From assembly GCF_007362475.1 (NCBI RefSeq), contig NZ_CP041687.1:868001-932000 (forward strand): a stretch of DNA of 64,000 nucleotides. The letters are read 5' to 3'. Shown here in pieces: positions 45,975-55,794 of this stretch. A program made the position numbers and the translations under genes. The notes beneath the pieces are model-generated. The model was given only the letters and a program-made list of their open reading frames with translations, made no database searches and was not told the origin of the DNA. Origin of the DNA: Chryseobacterium sp. SNU WT5. Lineage in GTDB: Bacteria > Bacteroidota > Bacteroidia > Flavobacteriales > Weeksellaceae. How positions within the stretch are numbered: the first letter of the stretch is position 1; each line of letters begins with the position of its first letter.

Positions 45975-46311
45975 TCAATACATCAACTGTTTCTTTTCTT
46001 TTTTATTCCAACCAGCCTGACTTTGATATTTCACAAAAAATATTTTTAATTCTGCCTGACCTTCGTAATCGACAAAATAAATCTTCTTATCTGCCTGACT
46101 GGAATATTTTACAAAAAACCATTTCCTCTCATTTCCTTCGGCCTGACTTTGGTAATTAACTTTTATACACTTTCAAATCTGCTTGACTTTCACATTTCAC
46201 TACGAAAACTTTAACATCGGCCTGACTTTGATAATCTACTGAAAAAATCTTTTGCGTAGAAAATTGCAAAGTAAATAATAGAATTAAAATTAATGTCACA
46301 CGCCTTTTCAT
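45975..46311 (-). pseudogene. DUF6150-type secreted repeat protein, broken by a 1-bp frameshift
   Basis: Start ATG at 46309-46311, signal peptide (LILILLFTLQFSTQ), then a 13-residue repeat built around YQSQAD: YQSQAD, CESQAD, YQSQAE, YSSQAD, YEGQAE, YQSQAG. The first frame ends at a TAA after KVYKS. Reading on in the +1 frame from a run of four A (plus 46161-46164) restores the repeat to a stop TGA at 45975-45977, ending KKQLMY. The span is 337 bp (3n+1), so one extra base has broken it. A sequencing or assembly error in the short A-run is possible. Confidence 0.85.
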
Positions 46312-46323
46312 TTCAAGTAAAAA

Positions 46324-48816
46324 TTAATCTATTAATCCAAATTGCTCAAAATGATGCGTCACATGTTTTTCATGAAACAACTCCATCATTTCTTTATTTA
46401 ATTTGCCAAAGACAAAGTGCAAATGTTCTGCTTCTGGATTCTCGCGGTAATAGATCTGATATTTCTTTACCGATTCGATGAAATGAGTTTTTGCTTCATC
46501 CAGATTTTTATATTTTAATTCCGGTAATTTTCCATCTTCTAAAAACGGTGCAGGAAAATCTTTCGGCATTTTATAGAAATTATAAAGCGAATCCTGATAT
46601 TTTTCTAAATGCTCTTCGGGAGTTTTGCAAAAATCGGTTTCCAATTCGCCGGTACTGTATTTCATGGTGGTTTCCAAATGTTCAAGCATTTGTTGAGCAT
46701 TCATTCTTCCCCACTGTGGTACTGTTTTCTCCGTTAAATTGTTTAAACGTTTCGCAAAATCTTTATAATCAATTTTAATGAAAGGAGATTTCTTCGCCAC
46801 TAAGGTTAAGATCGTTGCAACACAAACCGTTTCTTCACGTTGATTCACAACTTCAACCAACCATTTCACAACGCCACTTGGAACGTTTCTTCCTTTTACG
46901 CCTTTGTTGATTCTTTCTTTCGCTGTTAAATAAACTGTGATCGTATCGCCAGCATAAACGGGTTTAAAGAAATTTGCATTTTCTAAACCATAGTTGGCAA
47001 TCACTGGTCCTTTTTTACCGGACACAAATAATCCTGCGGCTGCTGAAAGAATGAAATATCCGTGAGCAACTGTTTTATCGAATATGGTTCCGTTCAAAGA
47101 AGTAGCGTCCGTATGTGCATAGAAATGATCCCAGGAAACATTTCCAAAATTGACGATGTCGGCTTCCGTTACTGTTCTTCCGGCGGTTTCCAGAGAATCA
47201 CCGATTTCTACTTCCTCGAAATATTTTCTAAATGGATGTTTATCTGAATAAGTTGGAGTTGCACCTTGTTGATACACTTTGGTAATCGCTGTCAGAATAT
47301 CCGGTGAACCTTGAATCGCCGTTTTTTGCAAAAAGAAATGAAGACCATTCAATCCTCCCATTTCTTCACCACCTCCCGCTCTTCCGGGACCGCCGTGCAT
47401 TAATGTTGGTAAAGGCGAACCGTGACCAGTTGACTCTTTTGCATTATCACGATTCAGAACAAAAATTCTTCCGTGTGACGATGCCATTTTCCAGGAGGTT
47501 TCTGCGACAAATTTCTCGTCGTGCGAGATTATTGAACCTACTAAACTTCCTTTTCCGCGCTTTGCTAAAGCAGCGGCTTCATCAGCATCTTTGTAAGGCA
47601 TAATCGTTGAAACAGGACCGAAGGCTTCTACTTCGTGAGAACTATTTTTTTCAAAAGGTTTATCGTTGTAGAAAACTTTTGGAGTCATGAACGCCCCACT
47701 TTCATAATCAGCATCAACGAGTTCATGTTTACCGTCGTAGATCAATTCTGTTTCAGCTTTCAATAATTCTATCTTATCTTGAAGAACAGCCATTTCTTTT
47801 TTACCAACGATAGAACCCATTCGGGTTTCGCGGCTTAAAGGATTTCCTATTTTTGTTTGATCTAAGGCTTTACTTAAAGCGTTTTGAACGTCACCAACTA
47901 AGTTTTCCGGAACAATAATTCTTCGGATTCCGGTACATTTCTGCCCAGCTTTGGTGGTCATTTCGCTACGAACTTCTTTAATGAACAAATCAAATTCAGG
48001 TGTTCCGGGTTTTGCATCCAAGCCGAGAATTGAACAGTTTAAAGAATCAGCTTCCATATTGAAACGAACTGAATTACTAGAAACTGAAGGTAAAGATTTT
48101 AATTTTTTTCCGGTGGAAGCGGAACCTGTAAAAAGAACAGAATCTCCATCCTGAACATAATCCAAAATATTTCCTGGTTCTCCACATACCAGCTGGATTG
48201 CTCCTTCGGGAAGCAAACCACTTTCAATCATATCCTGGAAAACGGCGTTCGTCAAATAAGAACCTGGCGTTGCTGGTTTTACAATTGCTGGAACTCCGGC
48301 TAAAAGTGAAGTTGATAATTTCTCCAACATTCCCCAAACCGGGAAATTGTAGGCATTTATTTGAACGGAAACCCCTTCACTCGGCGTTAGAATATGCGTT
48401 CCAATGAAAGTTCCGTTGGCTCCAAGTTTCTGTGTATCACCATCAACCCAAAAAGGAGTGTTGGGCAACATTCTTTTTGCAAGACCAGAATAGGTGAAAA
48501 AAGTTCCGAAACCTCCTTCGATATCTACCCAAGAATCAGAATGTGTTGCGCCGGTTTTATAAGATAAATCGTAATATTTTTTCTTTCTTTCTAATAGATA
48601 TAAAGCTACTTTCTTCAACATTTCACCTCTATCATAAAAAGTCATGGAGGAAAGATTTTTGTAACCAACGGTTCTTCCGTACTCTAATGCCTGTTCAAAG
48701 TTGATTCCGCCCGTATCTGAAATTGCTACTAATTCCCCATTCACTGCGTTATAAAGTGGAACTTCATTTCCTGATCCTTCGATCCATTGTCCGTTGATGT
48801 AATTTTTTAACTTCAT
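46324..48816 (-). CDS. paaZ: PaaZ-type bifunctional aldehyde dehydrogenase/enoyl-CoA hydratase with extra DUF1569-like C-terminal domain
   Basis: 830 residues; PaaZ is usually about 680. ALDH domain (about 1-500) has the nucleophile Cys in TTKAGQKCTG and ends near GGGEEMGGLNG. A MaoC-type hydratase follows (about 530-676), with NFGNVSWDHFYAHTD. The last 154 residues (677-830) are an added domain with PQWGRMNAQQMLEHLE and ending HHFEQFGLID, as in DUF1569/DinB-like proteins. PaaZ opens the oxepin-CoA ring and oxidises the product in phenylacetate breakdown. No other paa gene is in this window. Confidence 0.87.
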   Translation of the reverse strand: MKLKNYINGQWIEGSGNEVPLYNAVNGELVAISDTGGINFEQALEYGRTVGYKNLSSMTFYDRGEMLKKVALYLLERKKKYYDLSYKTGATHSDSWVDIEGGFGTFFTYSGLAKRMLPNTPFWVDGDTQKLGANGTFIGTHILTPSEGVSVQINAYNFPVWGMLEKLSTSLLAGVPAIVKPATPGSYLTNAVFQDMIESGLLPEGAIQLVCGEPGNILDYVQDGDSVLFTGSASTGKKLKSLPSVSSNSVRFNMEADSLNCSILGLDAKPGTPEFDLFIKEVRSEMTTKAGQKCTGIRRIIVPENLVGDVQNALSKALDQTKIGNPLSRETRMGSIVGKKEMAVLQDKIELLKAETELIYDGKHELVDADYESGAFMTPKVFYNDKPFEKNSSHEVEAFGPVSTIMPYKDADEAAALAKRGKGSLVGSIISHDEKFVAETSWKMASSHGRIFVLNRDNAKESTGHGSPLPTLMHGGPGRAGGGEEMGGLNGLHFFLQKTAIQGSPDILTAITKVYQQGATPTYSDKHPFRKYFEEVEIGDSLETAGRTVTEADIVNFGNVSWDHFYAHTDATSLNGTIFDKTVAHGYFILSAAAGLFVSGKKGPVIANYGLENANFFKPVYAGDTITVYLTAKERINKGVKGRNVPSGVVKWLVEVVNQREETVCVATILTLVAKKSPFIKIDYKDFAKRLNNLTEKTVPQWGRMNAQQMLEHLETTMKYSTGELETDFCKTPEEHLEKYQDSLYNFYKMPKDFPAPFLEDGKLPELKYKNLDEAKTHFIESVKKYQIYYRENPEAEHLHFVFGKLNKEMMELFHEKHVTHHFEQFGLID

Positions 48817-49103
48817 GGTCTTTTAGGTAAAGATTTATTTAAAATTTTCGTGATGAATTTATACAAAAGATAAAGTAAGAACATGACTCCGATAATATCC
48901 AGCGTAATTACCACTGCTGCAAAAATCATCCCTAAAAACCCATTTTGTTGCGCGGCTAACTCGACTGCAGGATCTTGCATTTCGCTAGCAGCAAGAGTAT
49001 TGGCGATATTGGCATTAATAATATATAGAGCAAGTCCATTCAGGACTGCTAATATAATTCCGACGACGATCAGCCACTTCTTTTTGTTGATATGTTTAAA
49101 CAT
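48813..49103 (-). CDS. Small hypothetical two-span membrane protein
   Basis: 96 residues. Hydrophobic segments at about 9-28 (KWLIVVGIILAVLNGLALYI) and 55-80, and a basic C-terminus (KSLPKRP). It overlaps the paaZ start by 4 bp (ATGA-type), so it is probably co-translated with paaZ. No recognised family. Confidence 0.62.
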   Translation of the reverse strand: MFKHINKKKWLIVVGIILAVLNGLALYIINANIANTLAASEMQDPAVELAAQQNGFLGMIFAAVVITLDIIGVMFLLYLLYKFITKILNKSLPKRP

Positions 49104-49235
49104 TGATGATCTTACTTTTCGTTTTGTTTCTGTTTTTTTTAAGTTGATTATTCTCTTCTAAAATTGAGGAAAATTTCTGAGCGTTAAGATACTGAAATTT
49201 TCAATTTTGCTAAAATCTTTGTTGTAGAAATAATC

Positions 49236-49319
49236 TGCGCCCCGGCTCGAGTGGAAATCCTTTTTTCAATCCTTCACGGATTGAAAAAAGATTGGGAACG
49301 GAAGACGGATTAAGGCGCC
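49236..49319. repeat. GC-rich noncoding stem-loop element, copy 2
   Basis: In a 282-bp gap. The inner part is a perfect 13-bp inverted repeat, CTTTTTTCAATCC (49260-49272) / GGATTGAAAAAAG (49278-49290), with a 5-nt loop. The outer flanks are GCGCC (49237-49241) and GGCGC (49314-49318). On the minus strand it reads CAATCTTTTTTC then AAAAAAGGATTTCCACT, the same layout as copy 1 at 39910-40080. No ORF. Confidence 0.6.
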
Positions 49320-49328
49320 CAAATAAAG

Positions 49329-49367
49329 TAAAAAGAAATCCCTTCCAATTAAAATTGAAAGGGATTT
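49329..49367 (-). terminator. Terminator of gltA
   Basis: Minus-strand 14-bp stem AAATCCCTTTCAAT / ATTGGAAGGGATTT (plus 49354-49367 and 49336-49349), followed by CTTTTT, 18 bp past the gltA stop. Confidence 0.87.
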
Positions 49368-49385
49368 AAGTATTTTAAGCAAAGA

Positions 49386-50672
49386 TTATCTTGCGTTCAT
49401 GTCAACGTAATCACGTTTTGTAGCGCCTTGATATACTTGTCTAGGTCTTCCAATTGGATCGTTGTGCAATCTCATTTCTTTCCACTGGGAAATCCATCCT
49501 GGCAATCTACCTAAGGCAAACATTACGGTGAACATTTCTGTTGGGATTCCTAATGCTCTATAGATTATTCCTGAATAGAAATCTACGTTTGGATAGAGTT
49601 TTCTTTCGATGAAATATTCATCTTCCAGCGCTACTTTTTCTAATTGTAATGCGATGTCTAAAGCTTTGTCTTCAATTCCTAACGCTGCAAAAATATCATC
49701 TGCTGCTTTTTTAATGATACGTGCTCTTGGATCGAAGTTTTTGTAAACTCTGTGTCCAAAGCCCATCAATCGGAAATTATCATCTTTATTTTTTGCTTTT
49801 TCTACATATTTTGCAACATCACCTCCATCTTTTTCGATCATCTCCAACATTTCGATCACTGCTTGGTTTGCTCCACCATGAAGTGGTCCCCAAAGTGCAG
49901 AAATCCCAGCTGAAACTGAAGCGAAAAGCCCAGTGTGCGCAGAACCAACCATTCTTACCGTCGAGGTAGAACAGTTTTGCTCATGATCTGCATGAAGAAT
50001 TAATAATTTATCTAAAGCATTTACTATTGTAGAGTCTAATTCAAATTCTTCGTTTGGACGACGGAAACACATCTTGTAGAAGTTCTCGACATAGTTTAAA
50101 CTGTTGTCTCCATGATTGATCGGTAATCCCATTTTCTTACGGTAAGTCCAGGCGCAAAGGTGCGAGAATTTCGCAATTAGCATTTCTGCTGCATGATCCA
50201 TTTCTTCCTTTGAAGTAACATCTACCGACTTTGGGTTAAATGCCGTAAGTGCAGATGTTAAAGATGACAAAACTCCCATTGGATGAGCCGAACGAGGAAA
50301 TACATCAATCAATCTTTTCATTTCATCAGCGACAAAATTATATTTTTTTATTCCTTTTTCAAAGCCTTGAAACTGATCGTTTGTTGGAAGGTCACCGTTC
50401 AACAAAAGATACATTACTTCTGTGAAATTTGATTTTTCGGCTATTTGGTCAATTGGATAACCCCGGTAATACAACTCTCCATTGTCACCATCTAAATAAG
50501 TGATGTCGCTTTTTGTAGCGCCCGTATTTTTATAGCCTAAGTCTAAAGTAATTAAACCGGTTTGATCTCTTAATTTTGAAATATCGATTCCTCTGTCACC
50601 GATCGTGCTATCTATGATCGGGTATTCAAAAGATTTCCCGTCATAATTCAATACAACTTTATTATCTGACAT
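49386..50672 (-). CDS. gltA: Citrate synthase
   Basis: 428 residues. Family motifs: active-site His region HADHEQNCSTSTVR, HGGANQAVIEML, and GFGHRVYKNFDPRA. It joins oxaloacetate and acetyl-CoA to make citrate, the entry of the TCA cycle. It is about 80 bp downstream of eno on the same strand, with a hairpin (50714-50732) between. Its length is like the hexameric bacterial type. Confidence 0.96.
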   Translation of the reverse strand: MSDNKVVLNYDGKSFEYPIIDSTIGDRGIDISKLRDQTGLITLDLGYKNTGATKSDITYLDGDNGELYYRGYPIDQIAEKSNFTEVMYLLLNGDLPTNDQFQGFEKGIKKYNFVADEMKRLIDVFPRSAHPMGVLSSLTSALTAFNPKSVDVTSKEEMDHAAEMLIAKFSHLCAWTYRKKMGLPINHGDNSLNYVENFYKMCFRRPNEEFELDSTIVNALDKLLILHADHEQNCSTSTVRMVGSAHTGLFASVSAGISALWGPLHGGANQAVIEMLEMIEKDGGDVAKYVEKAKNKDDNFRLMGFGHRVYKNFDPRARIIKKAADDIFAALGIEDKALDIALQLEKVALEDEYFIERKLYPNVDFYSGIIYRALGIPTEMFTVMFALGRLPGWISQWKEMRLHNDPIGRPRQVYQGATKRDYVDMNAR

Positions 50673-50713
50673 TATATTTTATTTTTTACTAATTTATGAA
50701 TATTGGTACAAGA

Positions 50714-50732
50714 GTGCAAATAGAATTTGCAC
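50714..50732. promoter_or_regulatory. Perfect 7-bp inverted repeat between eno and gltA
   Basis: GTGCAAA (50714-50720) / TTTGCAC (50726-50732) with a 5-nt spacer. It could be a weak eno terminator or an operator upstream of gltA. There is no strong T-tract on the minus strand. Confidence 0.45.
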
Positions 50733-50752
50733 TTTTCGATATATTTTATCTA

Positions 50753-52045
50753 TTATCGTTTTATTTTGAAAGCATCTAACCCTGGAAAGTACGCTGTATC
50801 CCCTAATGCCTCTTCAATTCTTAACAGTTGGTTGTATTTCGCCATACGATCTGAACGGGAAGCAGAACCTGTTTTGATCTGTCCACAGTTCATTGCCACT
50901 GCCAAATCTGCGATAGTAGAGTCTTCCGTCTCACCTGATCTATGCGACATTACGGTGGTATAACCATTATGTTGCGCCATCTGAACAGCATCCATTGTTT
51001 CAGAAAGAGTACCTATTTGGTTTACTTTAATTAAGATAGAATTTGCAATATCTTCTTTGATTCCTTTGGCTAAAATCTCACTATTGGTTACAAATAAATC
51101 ATCACCAACGATCTGAACCGTTTTTCCTAATCTTTCTGTTAATAATTTCCATCCTTCCCAATCATTTTCGTCCATACCATCTTCGATAGAAATGATAGGA
51201 TATTTTGAAGCTAATTCTGCAAGATAATCAACTTGTTCTTCACGAGTTCTACACGCTCCATTCTCCCCTTCAAATTTTCTATAATCATACTTTCCATCTA
51301 CATAAAACTCTGACGCTGCAGAATCTAATGCAAACATAATGTCGTCTCCTGCTTTGTAACCAGCATTTTCAATCGCTTGTGTAAGCGTATCTAAAGCGTC
51401 TTCAGTTCCTTTGAATTTTGGCGCAAAACCTCCTTCATCTCCAACTGCCGTTGAAAGATTTCTAGTTTTTAAAATTGCTTTTAATTCGTGGAAAATCTCT
51501 GTTCCTTTCTGTAGAGCGTGAGAAAAAGAATCGGCTTTTACAGGCATGATCATAAATTCCTGGAAAGCGATCGGTGCATCTGAATGCGAACCACCATTAA
51601 TAACATTCATCATTGGAACTGGAAGTGTATTTGCGTTTACTCCACCAATATATTTATATAAAGGAATTTTAAGGTCCAAAGCTGCCGCTTTTGCAACCGC
51701 CAAAGACACTCCTAAAATTGCATTTGCACCCAGGTTGGCTTTGTTTGGTGTTCCATCCAATTCAATCATCACCTGATCGATAAAGTTTTGTTCAAAAACA
51801 GAAGTACCTATCAATTCTGGTGCTATTATTTCTCTTACATTTTCGACTGCTTTTAAAACTCCTTTTCCTCCAAACTCTTTTTCTCCGTCTCGTAACTCTA
51901 CGGCTTCATGTTCACCAGTAGATGCTCCGGACGGAACTGCTGCACGCCCCATAGAACCCGCTTCTGTGAAAACATCAACTTCAATTGTAGGGTTTCCTCT
52001 TGAATCTAAAATTTGTCTTGCATCAATGTAAGAAATGTAACTCAT
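50753..52045 (-). CDS. eno: Enolase
   Basis: 430 residues. Family signatures: [33 protein letters not shown], the metal-binding [12 protein letters not shown] and the signature [18 protein letters not shown]. It converts 2-phosphoglycerate to phosphoenolpyruvate. The -7 box TAGATTTG (minus, 52078-52085) lies 32 bp before the ATG. Confidence 0.97.
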   Translation of the reverse strand: MSYISYIDARQILDSRGNPTIEVDVFTEAGSMGRAAVPSGASTGEHEAVELRDGEKEFGGKGVLKAVENVREIIAPELIGTSVFEQNFIDQVMIELDGTPNKANLGANAILGVSLAVAKAAALDLKIPLYKYIGGVNANTLPVPMMNVINGGSHSDAPIAFQEFMIMPVKADSFSHALQKGTEIFHELKAILKTRNLSTAVGDEGGFAPKFKGTEDALDTLTQAIENAGYKAGDDIMFALDSAASEFYVDGKYDYRKFEGENGACRTREEQVDYLAELASKYPIISIEDGMDENDWEGWKLLTERLGKTVQIVGDDLFVTNSEILAKGIKEDIANSILIKVNQIGTLSETMDAVQMAQHNGYTTVMSHRSGETEDSTIADLAVAMNCGQIKTGSASRSDRMAKYNQLLRIEEALGDTAYFPGLDAFKIKR

Positions 52046-52077
52046 TGTAACTTTTGTTTAATTATATAATGTTACTG

Positions 52078-52085
52078 CAAATCTA
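52078..52085 (-). promoter_or_regulatory. -7 box of eno promoter
   Basis: Minus-strand TAGATTTG, matching TAnnTTTG, 32 bp before the eno ATG. Confidence 0.5.
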
Positions 52086-52189
52086 GTTAAAATTGAGTAA
52101 TTGTGCTGATGATAGGAAGTGATTTTAATAAGGTTTCAGTTAAGTTTTAGTTAATTACAAATCAAAAATCGTAATTAGATAATTATATC

Positions 52190-52197
52190 TAACTTTG
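52190..52197 (+). promoter_or_regulatory. -7 box of the small lipoprotein gene
   Basis: TAACTTTG, overlapping an upstream in-frame ATG (52195), which makes the ATG at 52222 the likelier start. Confidence 0.5.
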
Positions 52198-52221
52198 ATG
52201 TCAAAACAAAAATTAAAAAAA

Positions 52222-52641
52222 ATGAAAAAGACCCTATTAATACTATCCACTACACTATTTCTAGCGCCTTTAAGCTGCAAAAAAAGCACCGATGGAAATA
52301 AAAGTGTCATCCAACAGGAAAATGGATATTCCGCTGATCTTCCTAAAGATACCGTGACCGCAGTTGAATCTAAAGATTCAAATAAAAATACGCAGGAATA
52401 TACGGAGCGATATGTTGGCGACGATGGTACATCTGCCTTGGTTACATTCAAAAATACAGACAATGAAAAGATGATCAGTATAAGAAGTAATAATAAAACA
52501 ATATCAGCACCGCAGAAAGAAGCTTTTGTAAAAGGAGGAATTTATGGAGACTTTGACATTGAAATTATAGCAAAAAATGATAGTGTAACGATTACACAAG
52601 GAGGTAATGTTATTACTTTGAAGAAAGCAAGAGGACAATAG
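52222..52641 (+). CDS. Small hypothetical lipoprotein
   Basis: 139 residues from ATG 52222, giving signal peptide MKKTLLILSTTLFLAPLSC with the lipid-anchor Cys. An ATG at 52195 would put the start inside the -7 box. The mature part is polar, with a beta-rich segment (YVGDDGTSALVTFKNTDNEK) and a C-terminal DSVTITQGGNVITLKKA. No known family. It has its own -7 promoter element. Confidence 0.68.
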   Translation: MKKTLLILSTTLFLAPLSCKKSTDGNKSVIQQENGYSADLPKDTVTAVESKDSNKNTQEYTERYVGDDGTSALVTFKNTDNEKMISIRSNNKTISAPQKEAFVKGGIYGDFDIEIIAKNDSVTITQGGNVITLKKARGQ

Positions 52642-52685
52642 ATTTCTATATTACAGTTAGGATTTAAAATATCTCGTTAGAAACA

Positions 52686-52719
52686 AAAATCCGTCTCATT
52701 ATCAAATGAGACGGATTTT
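52686..52719 (-). terminator. Terminator of the S10-spc-alpha ribosomal operon
   Basis: 15-bp perfect stem AAAATCCGTCTCATT / AATGAGACGGATTTT (52686-52700 and 52705-52719) with a 4-nt loop, followed on the minus strand by TTGTTT. It closes the operon after rplQ and may also serve the convergent lipoprotein gene. Confidence 0.88.
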
Positions 52720-52738
52720 AACTTATAAGCTTAAAGTA

Positions 52739-53272
52739 TTATTCTCCAGCTTTTTCATCTATAGAATCTGCAGCTTCTGCTGTTGGTTCTTCAGTTTTCT
52801 TTGCTTCTTTAGCAGGTGCTTTTTTTGCATCAGCAACAGTTTCAGTTGCTTTTGGAGTTGCTCTTCTGCTTCTTCTTGTTACTTTTTTCTCTTCAGCATT
52901 CGGGTTGTAAAGATCGTTGAAATCTACAAGTTCGATCATTGCCATATCGGCAGAATCTCCCTGTCTGAATCCAGTTTTGATGATTCTTGTGTAACCACCA
53001 TTTCTTTCTGCAATTTTAGGAGCAACTGTTCTGAATAATTCAGTAACTGCTTCTTTACTTTGCAGGTAAGCGAAAACTGTTCTTCTGTTGTGTGTTGTAT
53101 CTTCTTTCGATTTTGTCAAGATTGGTTCAACATACACTCTTAAAGCTTTCGCTTTAGCAACAGTAGTGTTGATTCTTTTATGCTCAATAAGAGAACAAGC
53201 CATATTAGAAAGCATTGCACTTCTGTGTGATGTAGTTCTTCCTAAGTGATTGAATTTTTTACCGTGTCTCAT
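52739..53272 (-). CDS. rplQ: 50S ribosomal protein L17
   Basis: 177 residues. N-terminal L17 core ([38 protein letters not shown]). The last 55 residues are an Ala/Glu/Lys-rich tail ([20 protein letters not shown] and on) that is longer than in proteobacterial L17 of about 125 residues. Last gene of the operon. Confidence 0.95.
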   Translation of the reverse strand: MRHGKKFNHLGRTTSHRSAMLSNMACSLIEHKRINTTVAKAKALRVYVEPILTKSKEDTTHNRRTVFAYLQSKEAVTELFRTVAPKIAERNGGYTRIIKTGFRQGDSADMAMIELVDFNDLYNPNAEEKKVTRRSRRATPKATETVADAKKAPAKEAKKTEEPTAEAADSIDEKAGE

Positions 53273-53278
53273 TGTTTG

Positions 53279-54274
53279 TTATTTATCAGCGTCTAATTTA
53301 TATTTAGCAACGTCGAAACCGAAGTTAAGACCTTTTGCATGCACTAATTCTTCTAATTCTGTTAAGGATTTTTTACCGAAATTTCTAAATTTCATCAAAT
53401 CAGACTTCGTATAAGAAACCAGTTCTCCTAAAGTTTCCACTTCAGCAGCTTTCAAGCAGTTTAGTGCTCTTACAGACAGATCCATATCTACTAATTTAGA
53501 TTTAAGGAGTTGTCTAGTATGTAAAGTTTCTTCGTCATATTGAATAGATGCTTTTACCGCTTCAGTTTCCAACGTAATTCTCTCATCGGAGAATAACATG
53601 AAATGATAAATTAATATCTTCGAAGCTTCAGTTAAAGCATTTTGAGGACTAATGGAACCATCAGTTTCAATATCCAATACTAATTTTTCGTAGTCTGTTT
53701 TTTGCTCGACACGATAGTTCTCAATAGTGTACTGTACTTTTTTGATCGGGGTATAGATGGAATCAATTGCAATAGTTCCGATGGGAGCATTTGCTGATTT
53801 GTTTTGCTCCGATGGAACATAACCTCTACCTTTTTCAATATTGAATGTGATTTCAAATTTCACATCTTTATTAGTTGAACAGATTACCAATTCAGGATTC
53901 AATACTTCGAATTCTTGCATTGATTTTCCTAAGTCACCTGCGGTAACAGTAGTTTGTCCAGATACTTTCGCAGTAACTTCTTCTGCTGTAGCAGTTTCAG
54001 TTTTTGCTCTAAGTCTTAATTGCTTTAAGTTAAGAATAATTTCTGTAACGTCTTCAATTACACCTGGTATTGTTGAAAATTCGTGCTCTACGCCTTCTAT
54101 TTTGATAGATGAAATAGCATATCCTTCTAGAGAAGAAAGTAAAACTCTTCTCAAAGCATTACCGATCGTAAGTCCAAATCCTGATTCTAATGGTCTGAAT
54201 TCAAATTGCCCTTTGAAGTCATTAGAATTAAGAAGGATTACTTTATCGGGTTTAATAAATGTTAAAATTGCCAT
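53279..54274 (-). CDS. rpoA: DNA-directed RNA polymerase alpha subunit
   Basis: 331 residues from ATG 54272-54274; an ATG at 54290-54292 would add six residues. N-terminal domain with [20 protein letters not shown] and [12 protein letters not shown]-terminal domain (about 250-315) with [19 protein letters not shown] in the DNA-binding helix-hairpin-helix. It dimerises to nucleate RNA polymerase assembly. 6 bp before rplQ. Confidence 0.96.
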   Translation of the reverse strand: MAILTFIKPDKVILLNSNDFKGQFEFRPLESGFGLTIGNALRRVLLSSLEGYAISSIKIEGVEHEFSTIPGVIEDVTEIILNLKQLRLRAKTETATAEEVTAKVSGQTTVTAGDLGKSMQEFEVLNPELVICSTNKDVKFEITFNIEKGRGYVPSEQNKSANAPIGTIAIDSIYTPIKKVQYTIENYRVEQKTDYEKLVLDIETDGSISPQNALTEASKILIYHFMLFSDERITLETEAVKASIQYDEETLHTRQLLKSKLVDMDLSVRALNCLKAAEVETLGELVSYTKSDLMKFRNFGKKSLTELEELVHAKGLNFGFDVAKYKLDADK

Positions 54275-54307
54275 ATAATATAGGTTGAGCAAAAATTTGA
54301 AAAATTA

Positions 54308-54916
54308 TTATTTAGAGTAAAGTTCAACGATCAATTGTTCTTTTAAGTCTTCCGGAATTTGAATTCTCTCCGGTGCAGAAGTAAAAGTACCTGATTTTGT
54401 CTCGTCGTTGAATTGTAACCACTCGTAGTTTGATTTGTAAGCTAATGAATCAGCAATTACTTCAAGAGATTTTGATTTCTCTCTAACTGCAATTACATCA
54501 CCTGGCTTCAAAGTATACGAAGCGATATTTACTAATTCTCCATTTACTGTAATGTGTCTGTGAGAAACTAATTGTCTTGCACCTGCTCTGGTTTTTGCAA
54601 ACCCTAATCTGTACACTACATTGTCTAATCTAGACTCACATAATTGTAAAAGAACTTCACCTGTAACGCCTTTTGCTCTGTTAGCTTTTTCGTATAGGTT
54701 AGCAAATTGCTTTTCTAGGATACCATAAGTATATTTCGCTTTCTGCTTTTCCATTAACTGAACAGCATACTCGGATTTCTTTTGGTTTCTTCTTTTGTTC
54801 ACACCATGTTGTCCTGGTGGTTGGTTCTTTCTTTTCTCGAAGTTTTTATCATCTCCGTAGATTGCAGCACCAAATTTTCTTGCAATCTTTGTTTTTGGTC
54901 CAATATATCTTGCCAT
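54308..54916 (-). CDS. rpsD: 30S ribosomal protein S4
   Basis: 202 residues. Starts [16 protein letters not shown], has the S4 RNA-binding fold ([28 protein letters not shown]). S4 binds the 5' domain of 16S rRNA and in other bacteria represses the alpha operon. The leader (54917-54947) carries an AAAATCT-type repeat. No Zn ribbon Cys at the N-terminus. Confidence 0.96.
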   Translation of the reverse strand: MARYIGPKTKIARKFGAAIYGDDKNFEKRKNQPPGQHGVNKRRNQKKSEYAVQLMEKQKAKYTYGILEKQFANLYEKANRAKGVTGEVLLQLCESRLDNVVYRLGFAKTRAGARQLVSHRHITVNGELVNIASYTLKPGDVIAVREKSKSLEVIADSLAYKSNYEWLQFNDETKSGTFTSAPERIQIPEDLKEQLIVELYSK

Positions 54917-55005
54917 ATTTTTTTAAGATTTTAGATTCTAGACTTTAATTTTTCAATAGGAATGGATACCATTATTAAAAAAACTTAAATCATAAGATTC
55001 TTAGA

Positions 55006-55395
55006 TTATACTCTTCTTCTTTTTGGTGGTCTACATCCGTTATGTGGCATTGGAGTCACATCAACGATTTCACTAACTTCAATTCCTGAATTGTGAATCG
55101 TTCTAATTGCAGATTCTCTACCTGCACCAGGACCTTTCACGTAAACCTTTACTCTTCGTAGTCCAGCATCGTGTGCTACTGTTGAGCAATTTTCTGCAGC
55201 CATCTGCGCTGCAAAAGGAGTATTCTTTTTAGAACCTCTGAATCCCATCTTTCCGGCTGATGCCCAAGAGATGACCTCTCCACTTTTATTTGTCAAAGAA
55301 ATAATGATATTGTTGAATGTAGCTTGGATGTGTGCTTCACCAATCGCTTCAACTTTAACTTTTCTTTTCTTAACTGCTTTAGTCTGTTTTGCCAT
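55006..55395 (-). CDS. rpsK: 30S ribosomal protein S11
   Basis: 129 residues. Family core [20 protein letters not shown] and the C-terminal [13 protein letters not shown]. It lies on the platform of the small subunit near the mRNA exit. 12 bp after rpsM. Confidence 0.97.
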   Translation of the reverse strand: MAKQTKAVKKRKVKVEAIGEAHIQATFNNIIISLTNKSGEVISWASAGKMGFRGSKKNTPFAAQMAAENCSTVAHDAGLRRVKVYVKGPGAGRESAIRTIHNSGIEVSEIVDVTPMPHNGCRPPKRRRV

Positions 55396-55407
55396 AATTC
55401 TTACCGA

Positions 55408-55785
55408 TTATTTACTTGCTTTTTTCTTGTTAGCAACAGTTTTTCTCTTTCCTTTTCGGGTTCTAGAATTGTTTTTAGTTCTTTGGCCTCTTAAAGGTAA
55501 TCCTAGTCTGTGACGTATTCCTCGTTGGCATCCAATGTCCATCAATCGCTTGATGTTAATTTGTGTTTCAGAACGTAATTCACCTTCTACTTTGATGTTT
55601 TCAGTGATGTAGTTTCTGATTAGTGCCAATTCATCGTCATTCCATTCGTTGACTTTCTTGTCTTCGCTAATACCAGCTGCTTTTAAGATCTCTGAAGAAG
55701 TACTTCTCCCAACACCGTAAATATAAGTTAAACCGATAACGCCTCTTTTGTTTTTTGGTAAATCAATACCTGAAATTCTCGCCAT
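55408..55785 (-). CDS. rpsM: 30S ribosomal protein S13
   Basis: 125 residues. N-terminal [20 protein letters not shown] and C-terminal [17 protein letters not shown], diagnostic of S13, which bridges the 30S head to the P-site tRNA and the 50S. It is 9 bp after rpmJ. Confidence 0.97.
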   Translation of the reverse strand: MARISGIDLPKNKRGVIGLTYIYGVGRSTSSEILKAAGISEDKKVNEWNDDELALIRNYITENIKVEGELRSETQINIKRLMDIGCQRGIRHRLGLPLRGQRTKNNSRTRKGKRKTVANKKKASK

Positions 55786-55794
55786 AATTTAATT

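Noticed and set aside
45953-46323. Tandem array that looks like a CRISPR or simple repeat
   Set aside because: The repeats are the 39-bp coding repeat (13 residues) of the DUF6150-type gene, with variable copies and no identical direct repeats or spacers.
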